Counted from the first letter of the stretch, positions 8,528-18,789 are shown. The stretch is DNA of 64,000 nt from Paracidovorax avenae ATCC 19860 (GCF_000176855.2 NC_015138.1:868001-932000), one strand, 5' to 3'. Numbers and translations: made by a program. Notes: generated by a model from the sequence alone, not told the origin.

Positions 8528-9163
8528 TCAGAAGGGCTTGACTTGCGGCGGGAAGGCGATGCGCGGGTTGCCGAACCGGGACTGCAGTTCGTGCCAGTCG
8601 AACCCCGGCCCGGGGTCCCGCTTGCGTCCGGGCGCGACGTGCTCGTGGCCCGCGACGTGGGCCACGGGGTAGCGTTGCGCGATGTCCCGGCACAGCGTGC
8701 CGAGCGCCTCGTACTGGGCGGGCTCGAAGGTGTCGCCTTCCAGGCCTTCCAGTTCGATGCCGATCGAGTCGTCGTTGCAGTTGTCCCGGCCCCGGTAGGC
8801 GGACGGGCCCGCATGCCAGGCGCGGTCGCCGCAGTCCACGAACTGCCACAGCCGCCCGCTGCGCTCGATGAAGAAGTGGGCCGATACCTGTAGGCCGCGG
8901 ATGCCGGCGTAGTAGGGATGCGCATCCCAGTCCAGCGCATTGGTGAAGAGGCGCTGGACTTCGCCGGTGCCGTACTCGCCCGGGGGCAGGCTGATGGAAT
9001 GCACCACGATGAGATCGATGGCGGCCCGGGCGGGGCGGGGCCCGAAGTTCGGCGAGGGCAGGGCCGTGGCGGGCAGGTACCAGCCGCCGTTCCAGCGCGG
9101 GCCGGCCTCGCCCGGGCCGCTGCCGGGCCCCGGGGCATCGTTCATCAGGTCAGGAGGCTGCAT
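8528..9163 (-). CDS. ampD: 1,6-anhydro-N-acetylmuramyl-L-alanine amidase
   Basis: A 211-residue cytoplasmic zinc amidase that removes the peptide from anhydromuropeptides during cell-wall recycling. Its loss typically induces AmpC beta-lactamase where AmpR is present. The Amidase_2 fold is clear: IDLIVVHSISLP (first Zn His), SAHFFIERSG, then AWHAGPSAYRGRDNCNDDSIGIELEG (second His and conserved core) and VAGHEHVAPGRKRDPGPGFDW (third His and the KxDPG motif). The first ATG (9163) overlaps the pilR stop by 14 bp. An alternative ATG at 9145 would give 205 residues. Neither has a good ribosome-binding site, so translation may be coupled to pilR. Confidence 0.92.
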   Translation of the reverse strand: MQPPDLMNDAPGPGSGPGEAGPRWNGGWYLPATALPSPNFGPRPARAAIDLIVVHSISLPPGEYGTGEVQRLFTNALDWDAHPYYAGIRGLQVSAHFFIERSGRLWQFVDCGDRAWHAGPSAYRGRDNCNDDSIGIELEGLEGDTFEPAQYEALGTLCRDIAQRYPVAHVAGHEHVAPGRKRDPGPGFDWHELQSRFGNPRIAFPPQVKPF

Positions 9164-10631
9164 GGTCGTCCGGCGCGTCGTCGTCCTGCGGCGTGGCGAT
9201 GGCCAGGCGGTCGATGCGGTAGCGGATCTGCCGCAGGCTGATGCCCAGGCGCGCGGCGGTGGCCGTGCGATTGAACCCGTGCTCGCGCAGGGCGCGCACC
9301 AGGATCTCGCGCTCCTGCTGGTCGAGCCAGCCCTGCAGGTCGCTGGGCAGCGGCACGTGGGCCGCGGGGAGCGGATCCGCGGTGCCGGCAGGCGCTTCGG
9401 AAGTCTCGGACGCCGGGGCTGCGTGCCGCGGCGCGTGCGGCGTGCCGGCAGCGGCATCCGCCGGGCATTCGATGTGCAGTTCGCCGCCGTCGCTCAGCGC
9501 CACGGCGCGGTGCAGCAGGTTTTCCAGTTCGCGTACGTTGCCGGTGAGCGGGTGCCGGGCGATGTCCGCCAGGGCCTCGCCGGTCAGCGGGGGCGCGGGC
9601 AGGCCGGTCTCCGCGGCGATGCGGTCGAGCAGCGCGGCGCACAGGGCGGGAAGGTCCTCGCGGCGCTCGCGCAGCGGCGGGATCACGACCTCGATCACGT
9701 TGAGGCGGTAGTAGAGGTCCTGCCGGAAGCGCCCCGCCTGCACGTCGGCGGCGAGGTCGCGATGGGTGGCGCTGACGATCCGCACGTCCACGGTGTCTTC
9801 CTGGGTGGACCCCAGCGGGCGCACGCTGCGCTCCTGGATGGCGCGCAGCAGCTTGGCCTGCATGGACAGGGGCAGGTCGCCGATCTCGTCGAGGAAGAGC
9901 GTGCCTCCGCGGGCGGCCTGGAAGTAGCCGTCCCGGTCCTGGCTGGCGCCGGTGTAGGAGCCCTTGCGCGCGCCGAAGAACTCCGCCTCCAGCAGGTTCT
10001 CGGGGATGGCGCCGCAGTTCACGGCCACCAGCGGGCCGTCGGCGCGCTGGCTGCAGCCATGCAGTGCGCGGGCGACGAGTTCCTTGCCGGTACCCGATTC
10101 GCCCCGGATCAGCACCGGGGCCATGCTGCGCGCGACCTTGGCGATGCGCTGCTTGACGTTGCGCATGGCCTCCGAGTCGCCCACGAGCGGATCGAGACCG
10201 GACAGGCTGGCGGCCCCCGGCGGGCCGGGCCGCGCGGAGCGGGGCGGCGGCACGCCGCCCGTGCCCTGCACGGCCGAGGCGACCACGGAGCGGAACTGCT
10301 TGAGGTCCACCGGCTTGGTGAGGTAGTCGAACGCACCGGAGCGCAGCGCCTCGACGGCGTTCTCCGCAGAGCCGTAGGCGGTCATCACGACGCAGCGCTC
10401 GCGCCGTTTCTGCTGGCGGATCTCCTGCAGCAGCTCCATGCCGAAGCCGTCCGGCAGGCGCATGTCGGTGATGACGGCGTCGAACCGCCGGGTCTGGAGC
10501 TGCCGGCGCGCCTCCTCGACGGTCGCCGCCGTTTCCACGCGATAGCCCTCGCGCAGCAGCGTGAGCTCGTAGAGCGTGCGCAGGTCGGGCTCGTCATCGA
10601 CGACCAGGATGGTGGCGGCGGGGGCGTTCAT
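9150..10631 (-). CDS. pilR: Sigma54-dependent response regulator, PilR type
   Basis: A 493-residue NtrC-family regulator. The receiver is at about 8-120 (ILVVDDEPDL acidic pair, phospho-acceptor Asp in ITDMRLP, Lys in YLTKPVD). The AAA+ domain is at about 150-385, with Walker A GESGTGKE and Walker [14 protein letters not shown]. The Fis-type helix-turn-helix is at the C-terminus (FNRTATAARLGISLRQIRYR). The sigma54-contact loop reads GSYTGA instead of GAFTGA. PilR with PilS activates the sigma54 promoter of the type IV pilin gene. The gene starts 20 bp after pilS and overlaps ampD. The assignment to PilR rests on the partner kinase having the PilS layout; pilA itself is not in the window. Confidence 0.88.
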   Translation of the reverse strand: MNAPAATILVVDDEPDLRTLYELTLLREGYRVETAATVEEARRQLQTRRFDAVITDMRLPDGFGMELLQEIRQQKRRERCVVMTAYGSAENAVEALRSGAFDYLTKPVDLKQFRSVVASAVQGTGGVPPPRSARPGPPGAASLSGLDPLVGDSEAMRNVKQRIAKVARSMAPVLIRGESGTGKELVARALHGCSQRADGPLVAVNCGAIPENLLEAEFFGARKGSYTGASQDRDGYFQAARGGTLFLDEIGDLPLSMQAKLLRAIQERSVRPLGSTQEDTVDVRIVSATHRDLAADVQAGRFRQDLYYRLNVIEVVIPPLRERREDLPALCAALLDRIAAETGLPAPPLTGEALADIARHPLTGNVRELENLLHRAVALSDGGELHIECPADAAAGTPHAPRHAAPASETSEAPAGTADPLPAAHVPLPSDLQGWLDQQEREILVRALREHGFNRTATAARLGISLRQIRYRIDRLAIATPQDDDAPDDHAAS

Positions 10632-10651
10632 GGCGGAGCGGGCAGGCAGTG

Positions 10652-12361
10652 TCAGACGACGATTGTGTCAAACAGCGTGGACGACGGCCCGCCCGGCCTG
10701 GCGGCGCGGCGGAAGGCCACCGTGAATGCGTTGCCGCCGATGGCGCCGCGCTCCAGCACCCGCGTGAGCCGCTGGTAGCCGACGGAGGCGCCATGGCGCT
10801 GGCAGAGTTCGCGGCAGATGTAGAGGCCCAGGCCGCTGGAGCGGCTCTCGGACGAGAAGAACGGCTCGAACAGGTGGCGCTCCACGGTCTTGTCCAGCGG
10901 CGCGCCATCGCTCCAGACCTGCAGGTGCGCCTGGCCTCCGGCATTGGTATAGGTGGAGATGCACAGCGAGTCCGGCTCGGCGCCCATGTAGCGCAGGGCG
11001 TTGTCCAGCAGGTTCACCAGCACGCGCCGCAGGTGGTCGGCATCGAATTCCACCTGCATGCCCGCCGCATGCAGCGACAGCTGGGCGCGGCGGCTGTGCG
11101 GGTGGTGCGACTGCCAGTCCCGGCAGACCTGGGCCACCGAGTCGTCCAGCGGCAGCGTGCCGGCGGGGGCATGGTCGATCTGGTGCTGCACGCGTGCGAT
11201 GTCCAGCACCTCTTCCGCGATGCGGGCGAGCCGGTCGGCGTTCTGCTGCACCATGTGGGCGAGGCGCCGGTGCGCCGGGTCGGACAGGTCTTCTTCCAGC
11301 AGCGCGTTGGCTTGCACGATGGCGGCCAGGGGATTGCGGATCTCGTGGGCCACGGCGGCGGACATGCGGCCCATGGCGGCCAGCTTCTCGGTGCGCAGGC
11401 GCGCCTCCATCTCGCGCAGGTCGTGCAGGAACATGACGCACATCTGCGCACCCCCGGTGTCGAGCGCGATCAGGGGCGAGGCCGTGAGCCAGGTCCGCAC
11501 GTGCAGCGCGAGCGGGCTCTGGCCCGGCTGCAGGATGTCCACGTCGGCGCCCTGCGGCTGCGCCAGGCGGAAGGTCTGCCGGGCCATGTCGAGCAGGGGG
11601 GCCCACGACGGCGAGCTCGTGAGCGGGAACGGCGGGGCGGGCTGGGGCGATTCGCCGAGCAGCAGCAGCGCGGCCGGGTTGGCGAGGCGGACGGTGTCGC
11701 GGCCGTCCACCACGATCACGCCGTCGGAGAGGTGGTCGATCACGAGCGCGCTCACCTGCTCCTGCAGCTTCGCGGCGAGCTGGCCTTCCAGCGCCAGTTG
11801 CTGCTCGCGGTGCAGGCGCGTGGCCAGCTGGTGGACGAGGTACGCGACGATGAAGTAGCCGGTGCCCGTCAGCGCGGCCTGGAAGTAGCGCTGCGTCGAT
11901 TCGGCCGTGCCCGCGCCGCCCAGCCACCAGGTCCAGGCCAGCAGCAGCAGGGTGGCGGCCGCGGTCGTGCCCAGGGCCAGGGTGAGGGTGCCCAGCACGC
12001 CCGCCATCAGGATGGGCAGGCCGAACAGGGGCGTGTAGTTCATCGCGCCCGACTGCAGCATCTGGAGGCTGGCGATCAGCGCCAGGTCCACCCCGATGGT
12101 GGGCAGCCAGCGGATGCCGGCTTGCGGCGGGGGCGGCTTCTCGCCCGAGATGGCCAGCGTCATCACCGCCGCCAGCAGGTAGAGCGTGCACAGCCCGGTC
12201 AGGGCCGGGCCGGCGCCCTGGTTGAAGGCGAAACCCAGGGCCTGCAGCAGCAGCAGGGCCACGGCCACTACCACGCGGCCGGCGAGGAAGCTGGTCCACA
12301 GGCGTGCGAACGGCGGATCCGCCACGGGCACCTGCAGGGTGGAGTGGGACCACTGGGACAC
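10652..12361 (-). CDS. pilS: Sensor histidine kinase, PilS type
   Basis: A 569-residue inner-membrane kinase. Six hydrophobic helices lie in the first ~200 residues (for example VVVAVALLLLQALGFAF, LYLLAAVMTLAI, ATLLLLAWTWWL, YFIVAYLVHQLA). A PAS-like region follows, then the phospho-acceptor box VAHEIRNPLAAIVQANALL and an ATPase domain with NLLDNALRY and GLGLYICREL. PilS phosphorylates PilR and senses pilin in the membrane. The start is read as GTG (VSQWSHS) 8 bp after the stop of the upstream small gene. Upstream in-frame sequence is non-homologous. Last of four tightly packed minus-strand genes before pilR. Confidence 0.88.
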   Translation of the reverse strand: MSQWSHSTLQVPVADPPFARLWTSFLAGRVVVAVALLLLQALGFAFNQGAGPALTGLCTLYLLAAVMTLAISGEKPPPPQAGIRWLPTIGVDLALIASLQMLQSGAMNYTPLFGLPILMAGVLGTLTLALGTTAAATLLLLAWTWWLGGAGTAESTQRYFQAALTGTGYFIVAYLVHQLATRLHREQQLALEGQLAAKLQEQVSALVIDHLSDGVIVVDGRDTVRLANPAALLLLGESPQPAPPFPLTSSPSWAPLLDMARQTFRLAQPQGADVDILQPGQSPLALHVRTWLTASPLIALDTGGAQMCVMFLHDLREMEARLRTEKLAAMGRMSAAVAHEIRNPLAAIVQANALLEEDLSDPAHRRLAHMVQQNADRLARIAEEVLDIARVQHQIDHAPAGTLPLDDSVAQVCRDWQSHHPHSRRAQLSLHAAGMQVEFDADHLRRVLVNLLDNALRYMGAEPDSLCISTYTNAGGQAHLQVWSDGAPLDKTVERHLFEPFFSSESRSSGLGLYICRELCQRHGASVGYQRLTRVLERGAIGGNAFTVAFRRAARPGGPSSTLFDTIVV

Positions 12362-12369
12362 GCGGCGGC

Positions 12370-12597
12370 CTAGCGGGGGCCCAGGCGCTGGTGCTCCGGG
12401 CCGCAATAGGTGTGCCCGCCGTGCGCGAGCGCCTGCGAGGTCGGCACGTGCACGCCGCAGTGGGCACAGGGCACCATGTCCTGCGGCTTCGCCAGGCGGG
12501 CGCGGGCCTCGGTGCCGGCCACCTGGCCGCGCCGCGCGCCGCCGCGCCACAGCCAGAAGGCGACGGCCAGCACGAGCAGCAGCACGAGGTATTTCAC
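12370..12597 (-). CDS. Small PP0621-family protein with one membrane helix and Cys/His pairs
   Basis: A 75-residue protein: an N-terminal hydrophobic helix (KYLVLLLVLAVAFWLW), a short basic stretch, then CAHCGVHVP and a later HTYCGPEH, which look like a zinc-binding site. This matches the PP0621 family found beside pilS in betaproteobacteria; the function is unknown to me. The GTG start overlaps the stop of the upstream CcsA-like gene (GTGA), so translation is probably coupled, and pilS follows 8 bp after its stop. Confidence 0.7.
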   Translation of the reverse strand: MKYLVLLLVLAVAFWLWRGGARRGQVAGTEARARLAKPQDMVPCAHCGVHVPTSQALAHGGHTYCGPEHQRLGPR

Positions 12598-13391
12598 AGC
12601 GAGCGCCCCAGCACCACTTCGAGCACGAAGCGCGATCCCACGTAGGCCAGCAGCAGCAGGCCGGCCCCGGCATAGAGCACGCGCACCGCGATGCGGCCGC
12701 GCCAGCCGAACCGGGAGCGCCCGATGAGCAGCACGGCGAAGGTGAGCCACGAGAGCACGGAGAACACGGCCTTGTGGTCCCAGTTCCATGCGCGGCCGTA
12801 GAGCGTTTCGCCGAACAGCAGGCCCGCCGCGAGCGTGGCGGTGAGCAGCACGAAACCGGCCACGACGAAGCGGAAGGTGAGCCGCTCCAGGGTGAGCAGG
12901 GGTACCCCGCTGCGCGGATCCGCCGCCTGGCGGATGCGCCGCTCGGCGCGGGTCATGAGCCAGGCGTGCACGACGGCCGCGGCGAAGAGGCCATAGGAGG
13001 CGATGCCCAGGGCGAGGTGCAGCGGCAGCCAGGCCGAGGCGTTGACGTGCAGCGGCTGCCCGGGGAACACCAGGGCCAGCAGCACCGCCGCGGCGCCCAG
13101 GGCGGCGAGCATCCAGCGCGTGCGCATCTGCGGGAAGACCTGGTGCTCGATCGCATAGACGGTGAGCACGAGCCAGGCCGTCATCGAGAGCGCGGGCGCG
13201 AAGCCGAAGCGGGGCGTGTCGCCCAGCAGGCTCCAGGCCAGCACCGCGGCGTGCAGCACCCAGGCCACCCACAGCGCTGCGCGGCCGCGTTCCGCGCCGA
13301 TGCGGGCGGCCGCAATGGCCGGTACCGCGTAGGCCAGCGCCGCGCCCAGGGAGAGCAGCCAGTGGGCGGGGGAGACGCTGGGTAAAATCAT
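12594..13391 (-). CDS. CcsA/ResC-like (YpjD-type) cytochrome c assembly membrane protein
   Basis: A 265-residue polytopic protein with about eight hydrophobic helices. The conserved WD-type motif WNWDHKAVFSVLSW is characteristic of the haem-handling CcmC/CcmF/CcsA family, and there are histidines near helix ends (PLHVNASAW, LPLHLALG). It resembles the short YpjD/CcsA-like protein commonly encoded next to ffh, oriented away from it. Whether it takes part in cytochrome c maturation in this organism is not shown; the tryptophan-rich haem motif of true CcsA is shortened. The start ATG is divergent from ffh across an 80-bp gap. Confidence 0.75.
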   Translation of the reverse strand: MILPSVSPAHWLLSLGAALAYAVPAIAAARIGAERGRAALWVAWVLHAAVLAWSLLGDTPRFGFAPALSMTAWLVLTVYAIEHQVFPQMRTRWMLAALGAAAVLLALVFPGQPLHVNASAWLPLHLALGIASYGLFAAAVVHAWLMTRAERRIRQAADPRSGVPLLTLERLTFRFVVAGFVLLTATLAAGLLFGETLYGRAWNWDHKAVFSVLSWLTFAVLLIGRSRFGWRGRIAVRVLYAGAGLLLLAYVGSRFVLEVVLGRSL

Positions 13392-13471
13392 GGGCCCACA
13401 GTTTAGCCCGCCGCTGCCCCGGCGGCCCGGCCCGGATGCAGCGTCCGGCCCGCCCAACCGGAATACGTCCC

Positions 13472-14851
13472 ATGGCATCCGCCCTCACCGAAAAACTCTC
13501 CCGGCTCGTCAAGGAGATGCGCGGCCAGGCCCGCATCACCGAATCCAACGTGCAGGACATGCTGCGCGAGGTGCGCATGGCGCTGCTGGAGGCCGACGTG
13601 GCCCTGCCGGTGGTGCGCGACTTCATCGCGCGCGTGAAGGAAAAGGCCCTGGGCCAGGAAGTGCTGGGCTCGCTCAAGCCGGGGCAGACGCTGGTCTCCA
13701 TCGTGAACCGCGAGCTGGCCGCGACCATGGGCGAGGGCGTGTCGGACATCAACCTCGCCGCCCAGCCCCCGGCCGTGATCCTGATGGCGGGCCTGCAGGG
13801 CGCCGGCAAGACGACGACCACCGCCAAGCTCGCCAAGCACCTGATCGAGAAGCGCAAGAAGAAGGTGCTCACCGTCTCCGGCGACGTGTACCGCCCGGCG
13901 GCCATCGAGCAGCTCAAGACGGTGACGAAGCAGGCGGGTGCCGAATGGTTCCCCAGCACGCCCGACCAGAAGCCCCTGGACATCGCGCGCGCCGCGATCG
14001 ACCACGCCCGCCGCCACTATTTCGACGTGCTGCTGGTCGATACGGCCGGCCGCCTCGCGATCGACGAGGCGCTCATGAACGAGATCAAGGAACTGCACGC
14101 GGCCCTGAACCCGGTCGAGACGCTGTTCGTGGTCGATGCGATGCAGGGCCAGGATGCGGTGAACACCGCCAAGGCCTTCAAGGAGGCGCTGCCGCTCACC
14201 GGCATCGTGCTGACCAAGCTCGACGGCGATTCCCGCGGCGGCGCGGCCCTGTCGGTGCGGCAGGTGACGGGTGCGCCCATCAAGTTCGCTGGCGTCTCCG
14301 AGAAGATCGACGGCCTGGAAGTGTTCGATGCCGAGCGCCATGCCGGCCGCGTGCTGGGCATGGGCGATATCGTGGCCCTGGTGGAGCAGGTGAGCGCGGG
14401 CGTCGACCTGGAGGCCGCGCAGAAGCTGGCCGCCAAGGTGAAGAGCGGCGACGGCTTCGACCTGAACGACTTCCTCGGCCAGTTGCAGCAGATGAAGCAG
14501 ATGGGCGGCATCTCCAGCCTGATGGACAAGCTGCCCTCGGAGCTGATGGCCAAGGCCGGCCAGGTGGACATGAACAAGGCCGAGAAGGACATCCGCCGCA
14601 AGGAAGGCATCATCCAGAGCATGACCGCCCAGGAGCGCCGCAAGCCCGAGATCATCAAGGCCACGCGCAAGAAGCGCATCGCGGCCGGCGCGGGCGTTCA
14701 GGTGCAGGAGGTGAACCGCCTGCTCAACGAGTTCGACCAGATGCAGGGCATGATGAAGAAGATGAAGGGCGGCGGCCTCATGAAGATGATGAAGAAGATG
14801 GGCGGCATGAAGGGCTTCGGCGGAGGCGGCATGCCCAAGCTGCCGTTCTGA
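13472..14851 (+). CDS. ffh: Signal recognition particle protein Ffh
   Basis: A 459-residue SRP54 GTPase that binds signal sequences together with 4.5S RNA and docks on FtsY. The N domain is at about 1-85. The G domain has the P-loop GLQGAGKTTT, GDVYRPAAIEQL, DTAGR, TKLDGDSRGGAA and the closing loop. The methionine-rich M domain ends in a run of Met/Lys/Gly (MMKKMKGGGLMKMMKKMGG). The start at 13472 (MASALTEKL) is the family start. The 4.5S RNA gene was not found in this window. A classical terminator follows 24 bp after the stop. Confidence 0.97.
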   Translation: MASALTEKLSRLVKEMRGQARITESNVQDMLREVRMALLEADVALPVVRDFIARVKEKALGQEVLGSLKPGQTLVSIVNRELAATMGEGVSDINLAAQPPAVILMAGLQGAGKTTTTAKLAKHLIEKRKKKVLTVSGDVYRPAAIEQLKTVTKQAGAEWFPSTPDQKPLDIARAAIDHARRHYFDVLLVDTAGRLAIDEALMNEIKELHAALNPVETLFVVDAMQGQDAVNTAKAFKEALPLTGIVLTKLDGDSRGGAALSVRQVTGAPIKFAGVSEKIDGLEVFDAERHAGRVLGMGDIVALVEQVSAGVDLEAAQKLAAKVKSGDGFDLNDFLGQLQQMKQMGGISSLMDKLPSELMAKAGQVDMNKAEKDIRRKEGIIQSMTAQERRKPEIIKATRKKRIAAGAGVQVQEVNRLLNEFDQMQGMMKKMKGGGLMKMMKKMGGMKGFGGGGMPKLPF

Positions 14852-14875
14852 TCCTCTTTTGCCTGCTCCATGCCG

Positions 14876-14900
14876 AAGCCCCGCCACCGCGGGGCTTTTT
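14876..14900 (+). terminator. Rho-independent terminator of ffh
   Basis: aagcccc-gccaccgc-ggggctt with a 7-bp stem is followed by five T, 25 bp past the ffh stop on the plus strand. Confidence 0.85.
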
Positions 14901-14929
14901 GCTGGGCCGCGCACGGGCGCCCGCCCATG

Positions 14930-14956
14930 AAAAAAGCCGGCCCAGAGGGCCGGCTT
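14930..14956 (-). terminator. Rho-independent terminator of opgH
   Basis: A perfect 10-bp stem, aagccggccc (14934-14943) / gggccggctt (14947-14956), with a 3-nt loop. On the minus strand it is followed by a run of T (complement of 14930-14935), 40 bp past the opgH stop. Confidence 0.88.
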
Positions 14957-14996
14957 GAAAGTGCGCGCCGTGCGCGCACGAGGGGCAATCGGTGCC

Positions 14997-17081
14997 TCAG
15001 GCCGCCTTGAGCAGCGGCGCGGGCTGGCGCAGCGGGCCGCCGTTCTTCAGCTGGGTGGCGTGCATCCAGGCGCGGCGCAGCACCGGCGGCGACCAGGCCT
15101 CTTCGGGGATGAGCAGCAGGCGCTGGGCGCGCAGGGTGCGACCGAGGGCGATCTGGCTGGACAGCACGACCAGGGGAATGGCCATCACCAGCGGCAGGCC
15201 CACGGGCATCAGCCAGACGAGCGCGGTGGGATCGATCAGCGCCACGCCCACGCCCAGCAGGGCGATCACGAGGCTCATCGGGGCCAGCTGGCGCAGGGCG
15301 TCCTTCCAGGGCACGGCATTGGCTTCGCGGGGAGGCGACTTCCAGTCGAGCTTGAGGCCGGTCAGGGCGACGATCACGAACAGCGAGTGGCCGAGCATGC
15401 GGATGGGCGCCTGCAGGATGGCCATGGCGCTTTCCAGGGCGGCGCTCTTGAACACGCTGGCCGTGCCGCCGTATTGCTTCTGCTCGCCCTTCATGAGGAT
15501 GGCGGCCACGCCCAGCACGCGGGGCAGGAACAGCATGCACAGCGTCCACGCCCACAGCGCCATCAATTCGCCGGGCAGCACGTTCCAGTCGGCCACCAGA
15601 CGGGCGCCGGACAGCCACAGCACGGTGCCGAAGGTGATGAAGGCCAGCCACAGGGGGGCCGAGAGATAGGCCATGGCGCCGGTCACGAACATGGCGCGGT
15701 GCACGGGGTGGATGCCGGGCTCGGCCATCAGGCGGGCGTTCTGCAGGTTGCCCTGGCACCAGCGGCGGTCGCGCTGCAGTTCGGACAGCAGGTCCGGCGG
15801 TTGCTGTTCATAGCTGCCCACCAGGTCGGACACCAGCCACACGTGGTAGCCGGCACGGCGCATCAGCGCGGCCTCGACGAAGTCGTGGCTCATGATGCCG
15901 CCGCTCATGCCGCCCGTGCCCTTGATGGGGGCCAGGGCGCAGTGGTCCATGAAAGGCTTCACGCGGATGATGGCGTTGTGGCCCCAGTAGTGGGATTCGC
16001 CGAGCTGCCAGAACTGCATGCCCAGCGTGAACAGCCGGCCGGTGACGCGCGAGGCGAACTGCTGGGCACGGGCGTGCAGCGTGACGTGGCCGATGGCCTG
16101 GGTGGCGGTCTGGATGATGCCGGCACGCGGATGGGCTTCCATGAGCTTGGCCATGGAGACGATGCAGTCGCCGCTCATCACGCTGTCGGCGTCGAGGACC
16201 ACCATGTACTTGTAGTCCTTGCCCCAGCGGCGGCAGAAATCGGCCACGTTGCCGGCCTTGCGGTGGCTGCGGCGGGTGCGCAGGCGGTAGTACACCTCGA
16301 CCTGCGGCTGGTTGGCGTTGGCGGCCAGCACGGCGCGCAGTTCTTCCCAGGCGGCGCGCTCGGCGGCGGCGATTTCGGGGTCGTAGCTGTCGGAGAGCAC
16401 GAAGACGTCGAAGGTCTTCGCATGGCCCGTGGCGGCCACCGATTCGCAGGTGGCGCGCAGGCCGGCGAACACCGTGGCCACGTCCTCGTTGCAGATCGGC
16501 ATGATGATCGCGGTGCGGGCGTCGGGGCTCAATACGTCGTTGCGGACGCTTTTCGCCGACAGGGCGTGGCGGTCGCCGCGCAGCATCACCCAGAAGCCCA
16601 TCATGGCCGTGAGGAAGCCGGTCACCACCCAGGTGGAGAGCAGGGCGAAGAGGGCGAGCTGGCCGTATTCGAGCCAGGCGCTGTCATAGCTGGGCTGCAC
16701 GCCGGCGAAGAGCGTCGTGGCCAGGGCGCTGGTGGCGAGGGCCAGCAGCAGGAAGATGTTGCGGCGCTGGCGGGCGGCGCGCTCCCAGGGCTCCTGCGGC
16801 GCGGCGGGTGCCGTGGCGGGGGAGGCCTTGCGGCCATTGAGGCGCATCAGCACGGCGGTGCCGATGCTGTTCCAGAAGCCGCGCCAGGGCAGAGGCGCCA
16901 TGGAGCCGCGATGCACGGGCGGTGCGGTGAGCGAATTGGGATGGCGGTCTTCGCGCAGGGTGCTGCGCGACGATTCCACCGGTCGGGGGTAGCGTGCGCC
17001 ACGGCGCGCCACCACGGCGGGAGCGGGCGTGCCCGCGGTGTTGCGGGGCGCGGCTGCCGGTCGGGAGGATAGGGATTCCAT
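14997..17081 (-). CDS. opgH: Glucans biosynthesis glucosyltransferase H
   Basis: A 694-residue inner-membrane GT2 enzyme that elongates the beta-1,2-glucan backbone of osmoregulated periplasmic glucans using UDP-glucose. Two helices come first (NIFLLLALATSALATTLFAG, LALFALLSTWVVTGFL). The catalytic domain follows, with MPICNEDV, the DxD-like VLDADSVMSG, GTGGMSGGIMSHDF and the RDRRW motif (QRDRRWCQGN). C-terminal helices complete the pore. No opgG neighbours it, unlike the enterobacterial opgGH operon. The start MESLSS is preferred. An in-frame GTG four codons upstream is possible. Upstream lie a near-perfect sigma54 promoter and IHF-like sites. Confidence 0.92.
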   Translation of the reverse strand: MESLSSRPAAAPRNTAGTPAPAVVARRGARYPRPVESSRSTLREDRHPNSLTAPPVHRGSMAPLPWRGFWNSIGTAVLMRLNGRKASPATAPAAPQEPWERAARQRRNIFLLLALATSALATTLFAGVQPSYDSAWLEYGQLALFALLSTWVVTGFLTAMMGFWVMLRGDRHALSAKSVRNDVLSPDARTAIIMPICNEDVATVFAGLRATCESVAATGHAKTFDVFVLSDSYDPEIAAAERAAWEELRAVLAANANQPQVEVYYRLRTRRSHRKAGNVADFCRRWGKDYKYMVVLDADSVMSGDCIVSMAKLMEAHPRAGIIQTATQAIGHVTLHARAQQFASRVTGRLFTLGMQFWQLGESHYWGHNAIIRVKPFMDHCALAPIKGTGGMSGGIMSHDFVEAALMRRAGYHVWLVSDLVGSYEQQPPDLLSELQRDRRWCQGNLQNARLMAEPGIHPVHRAMFVTGAMAYLSAPLWLAFITFGTVLWLSGARLVADWNVLPGELMALWAWTLCMLFLPRVLGVAAILMKGEQKQYGGTASVFKSAALESAMAILQAPIRMLGHSLFVIVALTGLKLDWKSPPREANAVPWKDALRQLAPMSLVIALLGVGVALIDPTALVWLMPVGLPLVMAIPLVVLSSQIALGRTLRAQRLLLIPEEAWSPPVLRRAWMHATQLKNGGPLRQPAPLLKAA

Positions 17082-17203
17082 GGTTGTGCTCACTCGGTTG
17101 TGGTGTTCCAGGAAGACAGGTGCGTAACCCTCTCGCGAACGCGTTGCGGCCGGTGTCGGCGCAGCGCTGGAGGGGGAGTAGGCCTGTGGCATGCGAGCAA
17201 TAG

Positions 17204-17219
17204 GGCAAACCCTGTGCCA
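17204..17219 (-). promoter_or_regulatory. Sigma54 (-24/-12) promoter of opgH
   Basis: On the minus strand the sequence is TGGCAC-AGGGT-TTGCC, which matches TGGCAC-N5-TTGCW at every position except the last W. GG and GC are separated by exactly 10 nt. It would give a leader of about 110 nt before the opgH ATG at 17081. The IHF-like element at 17224-17252 lies 4 bp upstream. Confidence 0.7.
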
Positions 17220-17223
17220 GCCT

Positions 17224-17252
17224 GGAAAAATCCTTTTGCATCAAGGACTTAT
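17224..17252. promoter_or_regulatory. IHF-like element, copy A of a 29-bp direct repeat
   Basis: The 29-bp sequence is identical at 26 positions to 17349-17377 in the same orientation. It contains ATCAAggacTTA, the core of the IHF consensus WATCAANNNNTTR (only the W position is off), flanked by an A/T tract as is typical for IHF. Its place just upstream of a sigma54 promoter fits DNA bending by IHF. Confidence 0.6.
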
Positions 17253-17317
17253 GAGCGAGAAGCCATGTAAGTAGTTGTGCGGAGGGCCTGGAGGGCCCCG
17301 AAACCCCGGTTTTTGTC

Positions 17318-17332
17318 GCAAACCAGCGACCA
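17318..17332 (-). promoter_or_regulatory. Weak second sigma54-like promoter downstream of copy B
   Basis: The minus strand reads TGGTCG-CTGGT-TTGC. It keeps the invariant GG-N10-GC spacing and a perfect TTGC, but matches TGGCAC at only three of six positions. It lies 16 bp from element copy B, an arrangement like that of the stronger promoter 113 bp nearer opgH. Confidence 0.35.
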
Positions 17333-17348
17333 CCGAGACCGGTGAAAA

Positions 17349-17373
17349 GGAAAATTCCTTTTGAATCAATGAC

Positions 17374-17377
<4 letters not shown>
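17349..17377. promoter_or_regulatory. IHF-like element, copy B of a 29-bp direct repeat
   Basis: Second copy of the repeat. AATCAAtgacTTA matches the IHF consensus WATCAANNNNTTR at every position. Its right end overlaps the last codon and stop of glrR (17374). It is 125 bp from copy A. Confidence 0.6.

Positions 17378-18789
<1,412 letters not shown>

Noticed and set aside
12370..13983. 537-codon minus-strand frame ending in the PP0621-like protein
   Set aside because: Upstream part is off-frame reading of the CcsA-like gene and antisense to ffh; only the last 75 codons are real.
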